Shown here: positions 26,201-36,176 of the stretch, one piece after another
How the letters are laid out: every line of letters begins with the position of its first letter
How positions within the stretch are numbered: the stretch's first letter is position 1
NCBI GenBank assembly: GCA_015501055.1
Contig: JADNYV010000001.1
Span: 868,001-932,000 of the forward strand
DNA: 64,000 bases
Reading direction: 5' to 3'
Source of the DNA: Mucidula mucida
Lineage: Eukaryota; Basidiomycota; Agaricomycetes; Agaricales; Physalacriaceae
Position numbers and translations under genes: made by a program
The notes under the pieces: model-generated
Seen by the model: the letters and a program-made list of their open reading frames with translations, nothing else
What the model was told of the DNA's origin: nothing
Database searches by the model: none

Positions 26201-26370
26201 ACTTACATTTGGCTAAAATGTTAAATACGTGAGCGACGAGGGGCGGGAATATGAGGATAGAGACGCGCACTCTTCCTACTACGACAGAGGTCACAAGCTC
26301 CCCTCATACGGCGCCTCTTGGGAGCAATAGCAGGTCGCGTCGATGTTGACGCCGGCGCCATTCCAGACAT
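23219..26370 (-). CDS. Zn(II)2Cys6 transcription factor B of a tandem paralogous pair
   Basis: Paralogue of the adjacent factor A. The start MSGMAPASTSTRPAIAPKRR leads to the zinc cluster GACDLCRSRKTKC, DGATMPSNRCSNC, IAYNEEC, with the same cysteine spacing as A. Cys3 is again split by introns around a 6-nt exon (26207-26212). The fungal_trans region includes EDEEWKRAFWALFAADVAVA and ITYYFAQIQLHRPFI. The C terminus has YTDQLGRMQPQ, HFPSETFLPPGF and NHPGRLSGGFLASFIND, which match A at the same places. Basic tracts (PKRRRMRG) could serve for nuclear import. Middle exons are approximate. It lies head-to-tail upstream of A, which points to an old local duplication. Confidence 0.85.
26207..26212 (-). 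other. 6-nt microexon in the zinc cluster of transcription factor B
   Basis: The exon reads CCAAAT. Together with A from the preceding exon and GT from the next it gives ACC-AAA-TGT = Thr-Lys-Cys3. Flanking introns are 26213-26270 (gtgcgc...ttttag) and 26158-26206 (gtaagt...ctccag). Size and phase are identical to the microexon in factor A. Confidence 0.8.
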
Positions 26371-27011
26371 GGTATTGGAAAGAAGATTGGTAAGTCTGTC
26401 CAAACGTTGCGCCGATCTCCACGGTTTACCCCTAAGATGCCGAATCGCCGATGTTAATCGTCACCAACCTAAGTCGTCCACGTAAGTCCAACAGGAAAGA
26501 TTAGAATAGAAGAGTTATGGACGGTTTGGAGAGGTCACCTTGCGGTGGAGGCAAACGAGAAGGCAGGAAAGAAACCGGACGGTCACGTGTCGGACATCTG
26601 ACGGTCGACCCGATGGGAAAGCATTGAAGCAAGCAAGCGAACTCTGAATGAAGGCCGGATCAGTTCCACATGAGTTTACAAGCGCCATGTGAGCTGATGA
26701 AAAAAAGCAACGACCGACGGGGCTGGATGAGTGATGATGGGAGTTGGAAAGAGGAAGAAGGCAGAGGCAAAGATGGCCCTCAGGAATGTCTGCTATCGGA
26801 TAGTCTCGGACCGGTTCCTGCTCTTCTAGTTGAGCGTCAAGTACATCATCCTTGATAGTACTCACACAGCCTAATGATGAATGCCGATACTTACAAAAAT
26901 TACTGACTATTGTAAGTTTAGACTCAACTGAGCTCAAGCTCATATACTAAGAGGCAAAGAGAATAAGTTAGATGCAGTGTATACAATACAGTGGGATAGT
27001 TGATGCAAAAG
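26371..27011. other. Intergenic region between factor B and TFIIF beta
   Basis: About 640 bp covering the promoter of factor B and the 3' flank of TFIIF beta, both minus strand. Minus-strand open frames of modest length occur but show no domain, repeat or conserved motif. Confidence 0.4.
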
Positions 27012-28207
27012 TTATGACACTTCCTCCATGTCGTCGTCGTCGTCTTCGTCTTCTTCATCGTCGTCTTCTTCCATCTTTGCGAGACCGTCCAATGATATGG
27101 GAGCAGGCATAGGGATGTTCTCCGCTTTGATCTATCAAGTTCAGTTGACCTATCGCGTAATGCACATATTCGACATACCCCTTCCTCTTTATATATATCC
27201 TTCAACTCGTAGAGCCCGGTATACTCGCCACTCTTGTGCAGGAACGCTACCTCTGACAACGTTTCCTTGAGAAACGCTGTGGGTTGCTGTGTTTTGACGC
27301 GCAGATCCTTGATAGCCCACCGAGTAGGGTCTCGAAAGAGTTGGAATATAAGGTCGAGAAGTTGGTTGCGTGGCATACGAGCCATACGCTCGGCACCCTT
27401 TCCACGACCCCTGGCTTTTGTTTTCTGAGACATGTGTCAACCGGCATAAATCGAGCAGTAGAGGAAACGCATACGACAAGATCTGAGAACGTCGAGGTGC
27501 TGGGCCCCGCACCGCTGGCAAGTCTGTTGATTCCGCTCTTGGTCATGCCAACCTCCTGCTCCATGATGCGAATCTGGCGCTGAGGAGTGTTGTATTTCAG
27601 ATGACGTTCGCGCATCTGCTTGCGATAGTTCTCGTTGAATCCCGGCCTCAGGCTGCACTCGTGCTTGACCCTGCCGGTCAAAATGGTCGTCCGCGCCCGT
27701 GAATTTGGCGCTGAGGGCGTTACTGGCGCGTCTGATATATTGAATGAAGCGTCTTTTGGTCTTTCGGCAACGACAATCTGGTTGTCGACGGAATCATTGA
27801 CCATGTCAAGTTCGTAGCAGTCGGGCTCTGTGCTGGTAGTAGGGAGCGTAGTGGATGACGCGAACGTAGGACGCCTAGGGTCATTGGGGGTGTTGGGTGC
27901 CGGAGGTAAGAAAAGGAAGATGCGGGGACCGCGTCCTCCTGGCCCAAGAGCATCGTTGTAAACGCGGAGCGTAGCGAGATGCACATCCTCTACATTGACA
28001 GCAGCCCATCGTTCCATAAGAAATTTGGGGATCTGCGGGCTCAGCAGCGGGTTCCGCAACAAGCATTGTTCAGCGCACCTTGACCAGCCAGACTCGTCCA
28101 CTGCCCTGATTCAACATGAGCGTTTCATCTGGGTCTGGTTGCAGGTCGTCCTCGTCCGCATTTTCGGCGTCATAGCGCTTCTTGTCATCGTCGGCGACTT
28201 CGTCCAT
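27012..28207 (-). CDS. tfg2: Transcription initiation factor IIF subunit beta (Tfg2/RAP30)
   Basis: Smaller core subunit of TFIIF, which escorts RNA polymerase II to promoters. The start MDEVADDDKKRYDAENADED leads to the dimerisation domain SGRVWLVK (intron) IPKFLMERWAAVNVEDVHLA. A middle region follows, with ILTGRVKHECSLRPGF and the linker YRKQMRERHLKYNTP. The C-terminal winged helix reads MPRNQLLDLIFQLFRDPTRW, AIKDLRVKTQQPTAFLKETL, then GEYTGLYELKDIYKE, diagnostic for RAP30. An acidic Asp/Glu tail ends at the TAA (27012-27014). Several short introns interrupt it. Length agrees with fungal orthologues. No frame damage was noticed. Confidence 0.92.
27020..27073 (-). repeat. Imperfect trinucleotide tract encoding the acidic tail of TFIIF beta
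   Basis: The plus strand reads a TCGTCGTCG/TCTTCTTC-type tract. On the coding strand it is GAC/GAA/GAG repeats giving a run of Asp and Glu at the C terminus. In-frame length changes there would be tolerated. Confidence 0.7.
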
Positions 28208-28642
28208 GGTGGTGAGAGGTCAAGATGATGAAATTGCCCAATCAGTCGCTGGGTTTCCTATTTGGGCCTCGCGCGCCATTGTCCTTTCGTCACATGATGA
28301 TAGTGATTTTGAATTTCAGTTATGCGTAATGAAATTGAATCGTTGCGCCAAAGCTACCTCGCGTTATTACATTGGCAAACGACTTGTTTTCAAATGAGGT
28401 TTACTGGCCAATGCCGGACACCTGTCAACCTCTGGGTAGTGAACAAAGACGCCTGCGACTCTTAACTCATGACTTGTGGTGAAGCCAGTTGAGTTGCAGA
28501 TTTATATATTGTTACACATACTGTAGATCTCTGTTTTACACGACGAAGAGTGAGACGGCCCTTTACGAAAGCAAATAAGATACAAAGATGAAAAGCATAT
28601 GAATCGTGATCTAGATATCGTCGCAGGCTCCTCATGCTACTA
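28208..28642. other. Intergenic region upstream of TFIIF beta
   Basis: 435 bp containing the TFIIF beta promoter and the 3' flank of the Pal1-like gene. No gene or motif recognised. Confidence 0.4.
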
Positions 28643-31365
28643 CTACCGTTTCTTACTCAATACACGTTTTGCAGGTTTTTTAATTGCTGCTGGTTCAACA
28701 TAATTCGCAGCAAACGAGACAGACGTTGATCCATGTGGTTGTCGAACTTGCGTCATGCTCGAACGTTTCTGGAGCTTCGGTGCATGGTATGCATTGGGAG
28801 GCGGATTCCCGCTCGTTGGTTGTCGATAGAGCTGAGAAGGAGGGAGTGATCCCCGAGCTTGACCCGCACTAGTCTCAGCATACGATGAATGCATTTGGTG
28901 ACGCGGATCAACATGATGCTGCGGAGAGAGATTATGAGGTGAATTCTGAAGCGGGGTCGGCATGACCAGGTTCTTGGTATATGTAGAGGTTGAGGACCAG
29001 TCCACTGCGATGATGAAGAGGTAACGGACTGTTGAACACTGGAGGTATAATGCCTGTCAGGTGGTGGCGGGCCACCCTGGTACTGTTGCGGTGGGGGAAG
29101 GTGCTGCTGTGGCGGCGCCTGATAAGGATGACGCGGATCCGAATATTGGCCGCTGCCATAATCATAGTCATTGCTGTTGGGCAGTCTAGCAGGTGCATTA
29201 TAAGGCGTCCCATTTGTTGGCTGACGAACCATGCCATTACTTCGCTCCTGGCGGATGAACGACGGCTGACTGTTATTCGGATGTCTTCCCATATGAGTAT
29301 CCCTGGAAGTGTACGCAGTGTTAGCCCTCTGCAAGTTCAGATCCGGTGTACTTTGAGCCGGAGGTCTCGGTACCGGCGCACTGTTTCGCACATTTCGATA
29401 TGGCGCTGGGACTGGCATAGGAACAGGCGGGAGATCAAAGTCCTCCATGATACCGCCATATGCATCAGACTCGTCCATCGCATCCGAGTAAGAAGGGTCG
29501 GAGGGTTCATAGGAGTGCGAGTGATGCAATTCCTGTTGTAGTGGTTGCGAAGGGTACTTCGTATGCACCGCGGGAATAGGCGCTTGTACGGGAGCTGGAG
29601 ACGCGTGCGGTTGAGGACTGACGCGAGGTGCTCTAGGAGCTGAAGGATTATGAGCATCATATGGATTAAACTCATTGACGGCAGGTGCCAAATAGCGATG
29701 CGTAGACATCTGTGAGTGACCTGATTGCTGGGAATGGTCCGATTGCTGGGAATGTGACTGGTACTGGTGCGGTGGCCTTTGTTGAGGTGCGAAACGTTGG
29801 GGAATAGGGAGTACATAAGGCTGGAAATTATGAGGAAGCATTTGGCCAGGGACAAGGTTGAGGGAGCCACCAAAGGGCACGACGGATGAACCCTTTGCAT
29901 CAGCCGAAGACGACTGTGAAATATAAGTTAGTGCAAAGAATTGTGCGTGCACAACTCAACAAACATTTTTGTGTTTGACGTGAGATCGACTCTACATATA
30001 GGCAGCCAAATCAGTCAAACGTATCACTGTAGATAGCAGACGGACCTGCTTCTCATTCGCTGTAGTATGAGACCTAACCACCTTCTGAATGGCCTCATAA
30101 GGCCCACCGTTGTGAAATCGCATGCCCAAGGGATTTGTCTCGTCTAATTCATCAATAAGGTCCAGACGTTTCTCTCGCTCAGTCTTCTTCCCGTTTGGTT
30201 TCGAGTGATGTGCATCATTTGCTTGTTGACCGTTGAAGGAAGATGAAAGGGGCTGCGACATCGGTTGAGTTTGTACTGCTTCTGGTTGTGGTGGATGATA
30301 TGCAAGTACGACGGGTGGGCGATGAGGCTGTGAGGATGAGGGTATGGAATGGATGATGCATTCATTGTGGTATCAATGTCGAGCGTTTTCTGGCGTGGAA
30401 GTTGTGATGGTTGATTCATGTCAATGGGCGGCTGACTACGAGACGGTCGCTCTTCTGGTTGTGAGGGTATGAAGTGAGATGATTTACCACAGGGGCAGAA
30501 GGTTTAAGGAATGATACAAAAGAAGGAACGTCAACGGGAGACTCCTCGGGCTGGCCAGTGGCCGTGGGGAGGGAGAGATTTGACTGCGGTACCGACGAGG
30601 ACGATGACGCGGTCGGAAGAGACGGGGTGAAAACCGATTCGCCCGCGACCTCCAAGGAAGGTTTAGCTTTCTTCTCTATCGGCCTCGCCACACCTGATTC
30701 TTCATACGGCGGAGGTTCGTCAGGATCTGGGTTTAACAGCCGCAGCTTGTGATGCGCTTGGGGCATAGGCTTAGGCTCCGGCGGACAAGTATCGGTTTGC
30801 TGCGAAGGAATACTCGTGGATGGGGACGATGAAGAGGCGGTTTGCAAGCTGACGGAAGCGGAAGTAAATGAATGATCTGGAACAGCAAGCTGCGGTGAAG
30901 TGGAAGGAGAGTGTGTGGGAGAAAGAGAGGCCTCCAAATCTGTCGTTGCTGGCCACTTGTAAGGGGCTGTAACTGTTCCGGCTTTAAGCCTGCATCGCCG
31001 TTGTATGCAGGTGAACGTCGACCGTGTTGTCCGACGTTGAACAGATGTGACTGAGGGTCGGATGAGAAAGCTGGATCCCTTAGCAAATCCGGTGACAGAC
31101 TTCTAATTACGGGTTGCTTGGATGGTGCTGGCGGTGACTGGACCTTTGTGAGTTTGGTCCCAGTCGCGACATGGTGTGGCGCGGATTTGTCGGCAGCCGA
31201 CGACGAAAACAGGCCAAAGAAGAAGGACCTCCTGCGTCCTTTGGCTGGAGTTTGAGAATCCTGGCTCTTGCTCGCACTGGGCGGATGAGCACTGGCCTGG
31301 CTGTTTGATCCGGGTGAATTGGCAAGCTGGCCGGTTGTCGTCGCCTTTCTGTTGATGACAATCAT
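28643..31365 (-). CDS. Disordered Pro/Ser/Gln-rich protein with a Pal1-like motif
   Basis: Large low-complexity protein starting MIVINRKATTTGQLANSPGS, with RRRSFFFGLFSSSAADKS, a proline/serine middle (DPDEPPPYEESG), and then a short ordered block: EREKRLDLIDELDETNPLG followed by FHNGGPYEAIQKVV. That block resembles the Pal1 cell-morphology domain (LID-LD-T...G..FHH-GP). A Gln/Pro/Tyr-rich region (PPPQQYQGGPPPPDRHY) follows and the end is KRSSMTQVRQPHG ... RVLSKKR. Pal1 proteins act at sites of polarised growth and endocytosis in yeasts. Assignment here rests on one motif and is tentative. The frame shifts near 30970 and near 28950-29010, each explainable by one missing base. Introns lie near 29912-30050 and around 30420. 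Confidence 0.5.
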
Positions 31366-31882
31366 GACTGAAAGAGCAGAACCTAAGAGAATTGGCGATG
31401 GAAATGAAAGAAAGGACGCAGACGACGGCTACCGATGGACCAAGATGAACGTGCCAGGCAAGTGCAGCCCACCATTTACGTCGGTCGTTGCATAAGCAAT
31501 CACACGTCTTCCTTCGATCGCGACCGTTCAAGTTTCCAATTCGCGAATGAATCCGGATCCGTTGCTAGGCCTTATTTAAATCTTCAATGATCAGTCCTTT
31601 CAAGCTCTCCCTGAGCACCATGTCGTGACCTTTGGAGATGTTATGTAGGCGCGAAGTAGCTTAAGAGTTCGTAACAATTTCATGTTTCTGTAATCTGGGT
31701 CCAGTCACAACGAGAGCTTGCGACGTAATATAACATCCTTATAGTCTAGGTAATGCGTACAGACATTTGGCTCGCCTGGTCAGGACATGCACTCATGAAC
31801 GGGGTGGGAGCCAGAACTGTTATCTTTAAAAGTTCAAACAGATAAGATAACGATCTATTCGGCCCTTGCTTATTTCCGTCAT
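31366..31882. promoter_or_regulatory. Divergent promoter region between the Pal1-like gene and transcription factor C
   Basis: 517 bp between divergent start codons. An AT-rich TTATTTAAAT stretch lies near 31570, and a second AT-rich patch near 31820-31860 is close to the factor C start. No other gene recognised. Confidence 0.4.
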
Positions 31883-34800
31883 ATGTCGACTAACCAAAAT
31901 ATTGCGGAGGCGCTTTCTGGGATCAGCGGTGCAGTTCTACCATCGCTGTCCACGAATACAAGACCTAGAACACGAGTATGGCGCGCATGCGAGGTTTGTA
32001 GAAAACGAAAGGCATGATTAACGTCCCAGTTTGAGTTGCCACGACTGAAAACTTTCTCTAGATAAAATGTGACGGCCAGGTAGGCCTTATAAACATCTTT
32101 CTGATGCTGTCTCAAAACAAAAACAGGATCCTTGCCATTTCTGCTCGACAAACAAAAAACAGTGCACCTGTCCGTATGTTCTGTTTGTTCTATGCCTTGT
32201 ACTCATTTCGACAGTCACGGAAATTGCGGACCATGCTTCGGGAACACGCCAGTACGTATTCATACCGTCAGTCCATCTCTTTTGATAACTGGTGCACAGA
32301 ATCACGTCAAATTTCGAGAACCGACTCGTACAACTGGAGCAAATTGTCATGCCTATGGCCAAGGTTTTCGAGGACTGGGCAAAGGCCAACGTCCCGAATT
32401 TGAGGTGCCGTCTATGCCACTTCAAAAGTTCTCGTACCCATTGTTTCCAGACCAGCCTCTACTGGTTTCAAGCACTCAAAAGCGGGACCCTCTCAGTTAC
32501 CCCCGATATCTGCGGATCCCCCATCGCCCTCAGAACCTTCGTCGTCGTCGAAAGCCTTCTCCCCTACCCGACAACCTCGCTCCCCTTATATGCCCTCAGT
32601 TTCCATCCATTCCATGTTGAATCCAGATCCGGCCTCTCCAACTTCACAACTACATGAACCCACCATGAATACGTCTCCAGCCGATTTAGAGGAGCAACTT
32701 TCAGATCGATTCTCCCACTTGACTAAGGATTCCCTGGGTAATCTCCGGTGAGATCTGCTAGCCAGTATTTTCTTCTTATCAGTGACACGCTCGTCAGTTT
32801 TATAGGCGGTGCCTCTTCACTAGTTCTTGTCGAGGCACTTCAGTCTTTACGAGATTCACAAACACCAGACACATCTCCAGATTCTTTCCATTCTGAGGCT
32901 GCTATCAACAAGAGCCCCGAGAATCTGGATTTGCCATTCTTCCGGTCAGTCACTTTTTGAACCCTCCTTCCGCCCTCCGCTGACGTCTCGGCTTCGCCAG
33001 CAAAAACGTACACTTTCGAAGGTTTGATGTACTGTAAGTAGTTATTCCGGCACAGAAGACTGCGCAATGATGCATCTCAGTCCGCCACCTGAAGACACCG
33101 TCTTCCCGTCTGCCGATGTGGCAGACAGATTGGCGAGTGCTTTTCGATAGCGAGATGCGCACGTTACTTACTGAGACTGGTAGGTCGCCGTCTACTTCGA
33201 GCGCATACATCATACTTTCCCCATTCTCAATCAGAAAGCGTAAGGATAACGAAATACGAGAGAAATCTGTGCACTAACCGTTTTTAGGTTTCTCAAGCGT
33301 TATACTGAAGTAATGCGGGGCGTACATTCGGGCACGCCGTCGAATGATCATGCCTTTCTGTCCTCCCTGTTCGCGGTGTTGGCGTGTGCCCAGAGCCTCT
33401 CTGTGGGTCGCCCTTCCTCGCCTACAGATGAGACTAGGTGGAAATGGACAGTGCCCACTGAGTATGCAGGACTTGAGTGAGTCTATAGAAGTCTATGATC
33501 ACGCAAACTCAAGGTCACGTACAGGTTCTACGAACGTAGCATGATTTTATTTTGGATGGGGAGCCGCTTCATCTCCATCGAAAAGTGAGATGCTTACCCA
33601 CGTGTCTATACCTTAATCATGTGTTGTGCAGTGTACAGTGCTTGGCTCTGCTCGCTATTTGCTGCGCAGGATGGAACAGTGGGTAAACCCACCCCGCTTA
33701 GGGAATCAGGCTCATTTTTCTCTCATCTCCACCTCAGCGTTATCGCATAGTTGGCTTTTGGCAGGACAAGCGTGAGATCACCGTCGGGTCCTAAGCTCTG
33801 AACGATGCTCAAAATACCGTCTGCAGGATTAGAGCCGCTCAGGACCTGGGTTTACATGTTCGTGATCTTATCAAGTTCCTGGACTCTACTGACCCGAGAG
33901 AGTTCTCGTATTCAGAGGTCACCACGGCGGCTATCCTTGAACAGTGTAGAAAAGGAACAGAGAAGACGAATATGGTGGTAGGTACATGTTTCTCTCATAG
34001 TCGGACTTCCTTTCACCGAGCCAATCCTTGAGGTGTGTTTATGGCCTTGATCGGTAGGTCTTCTTCCGTCAGTTAGCATCGAAGTCCGACCTATGTTCGC
34101 TCTAAGAGTACTTTCGATATCTCTCGGTCGTCCTGGTGGTACGGATGACGATGACTCAGATGTCGAATTCCGTTCGTGCCGCCTGCCGCTTGCCATATCT
34201 ACTTTTCGCTCAGACGTTCTACAGCTGTCGAGGTCGATGATGAGGACCTCGAGTCTTACTTTTCGGGAAAACTGAAAGCGTCGGAAGTGTCCTACATGTG
34301 CGGATTTGTAGCGTGAGTTCTCATTTTTCCATAGCTCCCTTTGACGAGGCTAAACTTGGGCCAATTGCGCTAGCCTCTTGAAGATATATATTGTAGCAGG
34401 AAAGATCGTAAGGTCGGCACATTCATTGAAGCTACTCAAAGAGATCAACGAGACCGGAGCACAAGTCCCCACCGTGATCCACCATCTCGATATTATGCTT
34501 GAGGACTGGGTAGAGTCTTTACCGCCTAATGTCAAATATGCGGCGAACAACTCGGGAATCCCAAGATGATGACGCTCTGCCTGATTGCGTTCTTTGTGTA
34601 TTACTCCGCTACCATCAACCTTCGTACGTCGGCGCTTCCAGGTTTCAGTACTGTAACGGAAACTACTTCAGACCGGCCATTTATACCTAACCCACGAGAT
34701 TCGTACGCAAGCACTAGCAGTGAAGCGTCACTAACGAAGTGTGTTAGCGCAGCCCGTAAGTATTTCTCCAATTTACCCTTATCACTTGCTGACTTGGGGA

Positions 34801-35569
34801 AGGCGCCTGTATACGAATTGGTGACATGGTGCAAACTGTAAGCCAAGCTAGTCTGTTTTATGTCTTCTGTACTCAACTTGTGTCGTCTAGACTTTACCGG
34901 CGTCACACCATTTAGCGTATGCCGTGCAACAAGTATGCCTCTCAGGAGTCATCCTGCTGAGGGTTGTAACGCGGGTGACAGACGCGGCGTTAGTAACTGC
35001 TATTCTCGCCGATGCTGAAAAGTGCGCTAGCATATTGGAAGGCTTACAAGAAGTATGGTCGGGTGCTAAGCGTTGCAAAGAGATTGTGAACGAGCTCCTG
35101 GTTGTCGTAAAGGCAAGGTGGGCGCGCGTCAAAGACTTTTTCATAATTCCGTGAGCATTCTGGTGTCTATATTGGTAAAAAGGCTTATCTATCATGTTAC
35201 TAAAGTGCAGAGTCACACTCACCTCCGTCGTCTACTCGAAAGCGTAAGGCTGATGAAGATGATCACGATGCCCAATCAAAACAGGCGCGAATACGCGTTC
35301 ATGAGCCATCTGCGGAGGGTGGTTCTGCAGCTGTAAGTCTACTAGCCGCGTATGATATGCCCGGCGGTGGCAATGGGATGCCAGACGAGTTGGATATCGA
35401 CATGTCGATTTTGGATTCCGGCGCGGTACAGCAACAGTTTTCTGGATATGACTTCTTGGGAAATGACCTTGAGGCTATTCTGGGACATGTAATGGCAGAG
35501 AATATTGTGCAGGAGGATATCTATGATGCACAAATGCTATGGAATGCATGGGAGCGAGAGGGAAGGTAG
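31883..35569 (+). CDS. Zn(II)2Cys6 transcription factor C (fungal_trans type)
   Basis: The start MSTNQNIAEALSGISGAVLP leads to the zinc cluster RACEVCRKRKIKCDGQDPC then HFCSTNKKQC, spaced C-x2-C-x6-C-x5-C-x2-C-x6-C. This is unlike the x9 spacing of factors A and B, so it is a separate subfamily. IKCDGQ lies on an 18-nt exon (32062-32079) between a probable GC-AG intron (32012-32061) and a GT-AG intron (32080-32126). The middle shows fungal_trans features: PPPEDTVFPSADVADRLASA, LEDWVESLPPNVKYAA and DSYASTSSEASLTKCVSAAR. The C terminus has a basic patch (STRKRKADEDDHD) and ends MLWNAWEREGR. Many joins between 32700 and 35200 are uncertain, and at least one frame break near 33150 may be another missing base. 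Confidence 0.7.
32012..32061 (+). other. Probable GC-AG intron in the zinc cluster of factor C
   Basis: AAAG|GCATGATT ... TCTCTAG joins CRKRK to IKCDG in phase 0 and restores the complete zinc cluster. There is no usable GT donor at the required place. Confidence 0.55.
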
Positions 35570-36176
35570 CTGTAATCGCTGTGTCTTCGACGTGGCTACA
35601 GACGCAGCATGTTGGACCTTTTAAAGCAAAACCGCGACTGCCCAAACACCAAGTCTTGGGAGAAGAAAACGTTCATAGAAGCAGAGAGAGATCGTCCCTC
35701 GGTGGTGATCCGCTCCTGTCCTTTGGCCTGCCAGTACTGTTGGCGTTTAGTTATGGTAGTAAACGAAGAATAAAATAATCTGCTTGTACCTCTAGTTTTT
35801 GAGAAACTGTGATACTCTCTACAAAGTGTTTAAATCCCACCACCAATTGTTGGGTTGACCAATTTGAAATGCGAGGATTGACCTCTCGTCGAGTAGTGTT
35901 CAGTGCTCGATTGGGAGAAGAGTTGCACTTGTTTGTTAGGGACTTCCTCCCGTGGAAATTGAAGCCATTTTTATACGTTACGACCGGGAGCAGCTTGAAC
36001 AAGTCGAGTTTAAACGGCTCTTGCTCGTTCAACAGCGGGCCTGTTCTCTCTATTTCTCGCCTACCAGAGCCCCTTGTCCCAGTGCCCCGACTCGGCCTTA
36101 GCCGCCACACTGCACTCACCACTTACCCTCGTCCCATACCGTGCTTACAGCCATTATTCCGTCCCGCATCCGTCGC
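35570..36176. other. Intergenic region upstream of the Tea1-like gene
   Basis: 607 bp. The distal part is the 3' flank of factor C and the proximal part (about 36040-36176) is pyrimidine rich, as in a 5' leader. Open frames here read into the leader but lack conserved content. Confidence 0.4.

Noticed and set aside
26515..26943. 142-residue minus-strand frame between factor B and TFIIF beta
   Set aside because: No motif; it overlaps the expected promoter and terminator space and contains splice-like and AT-rich non-coding sequence.
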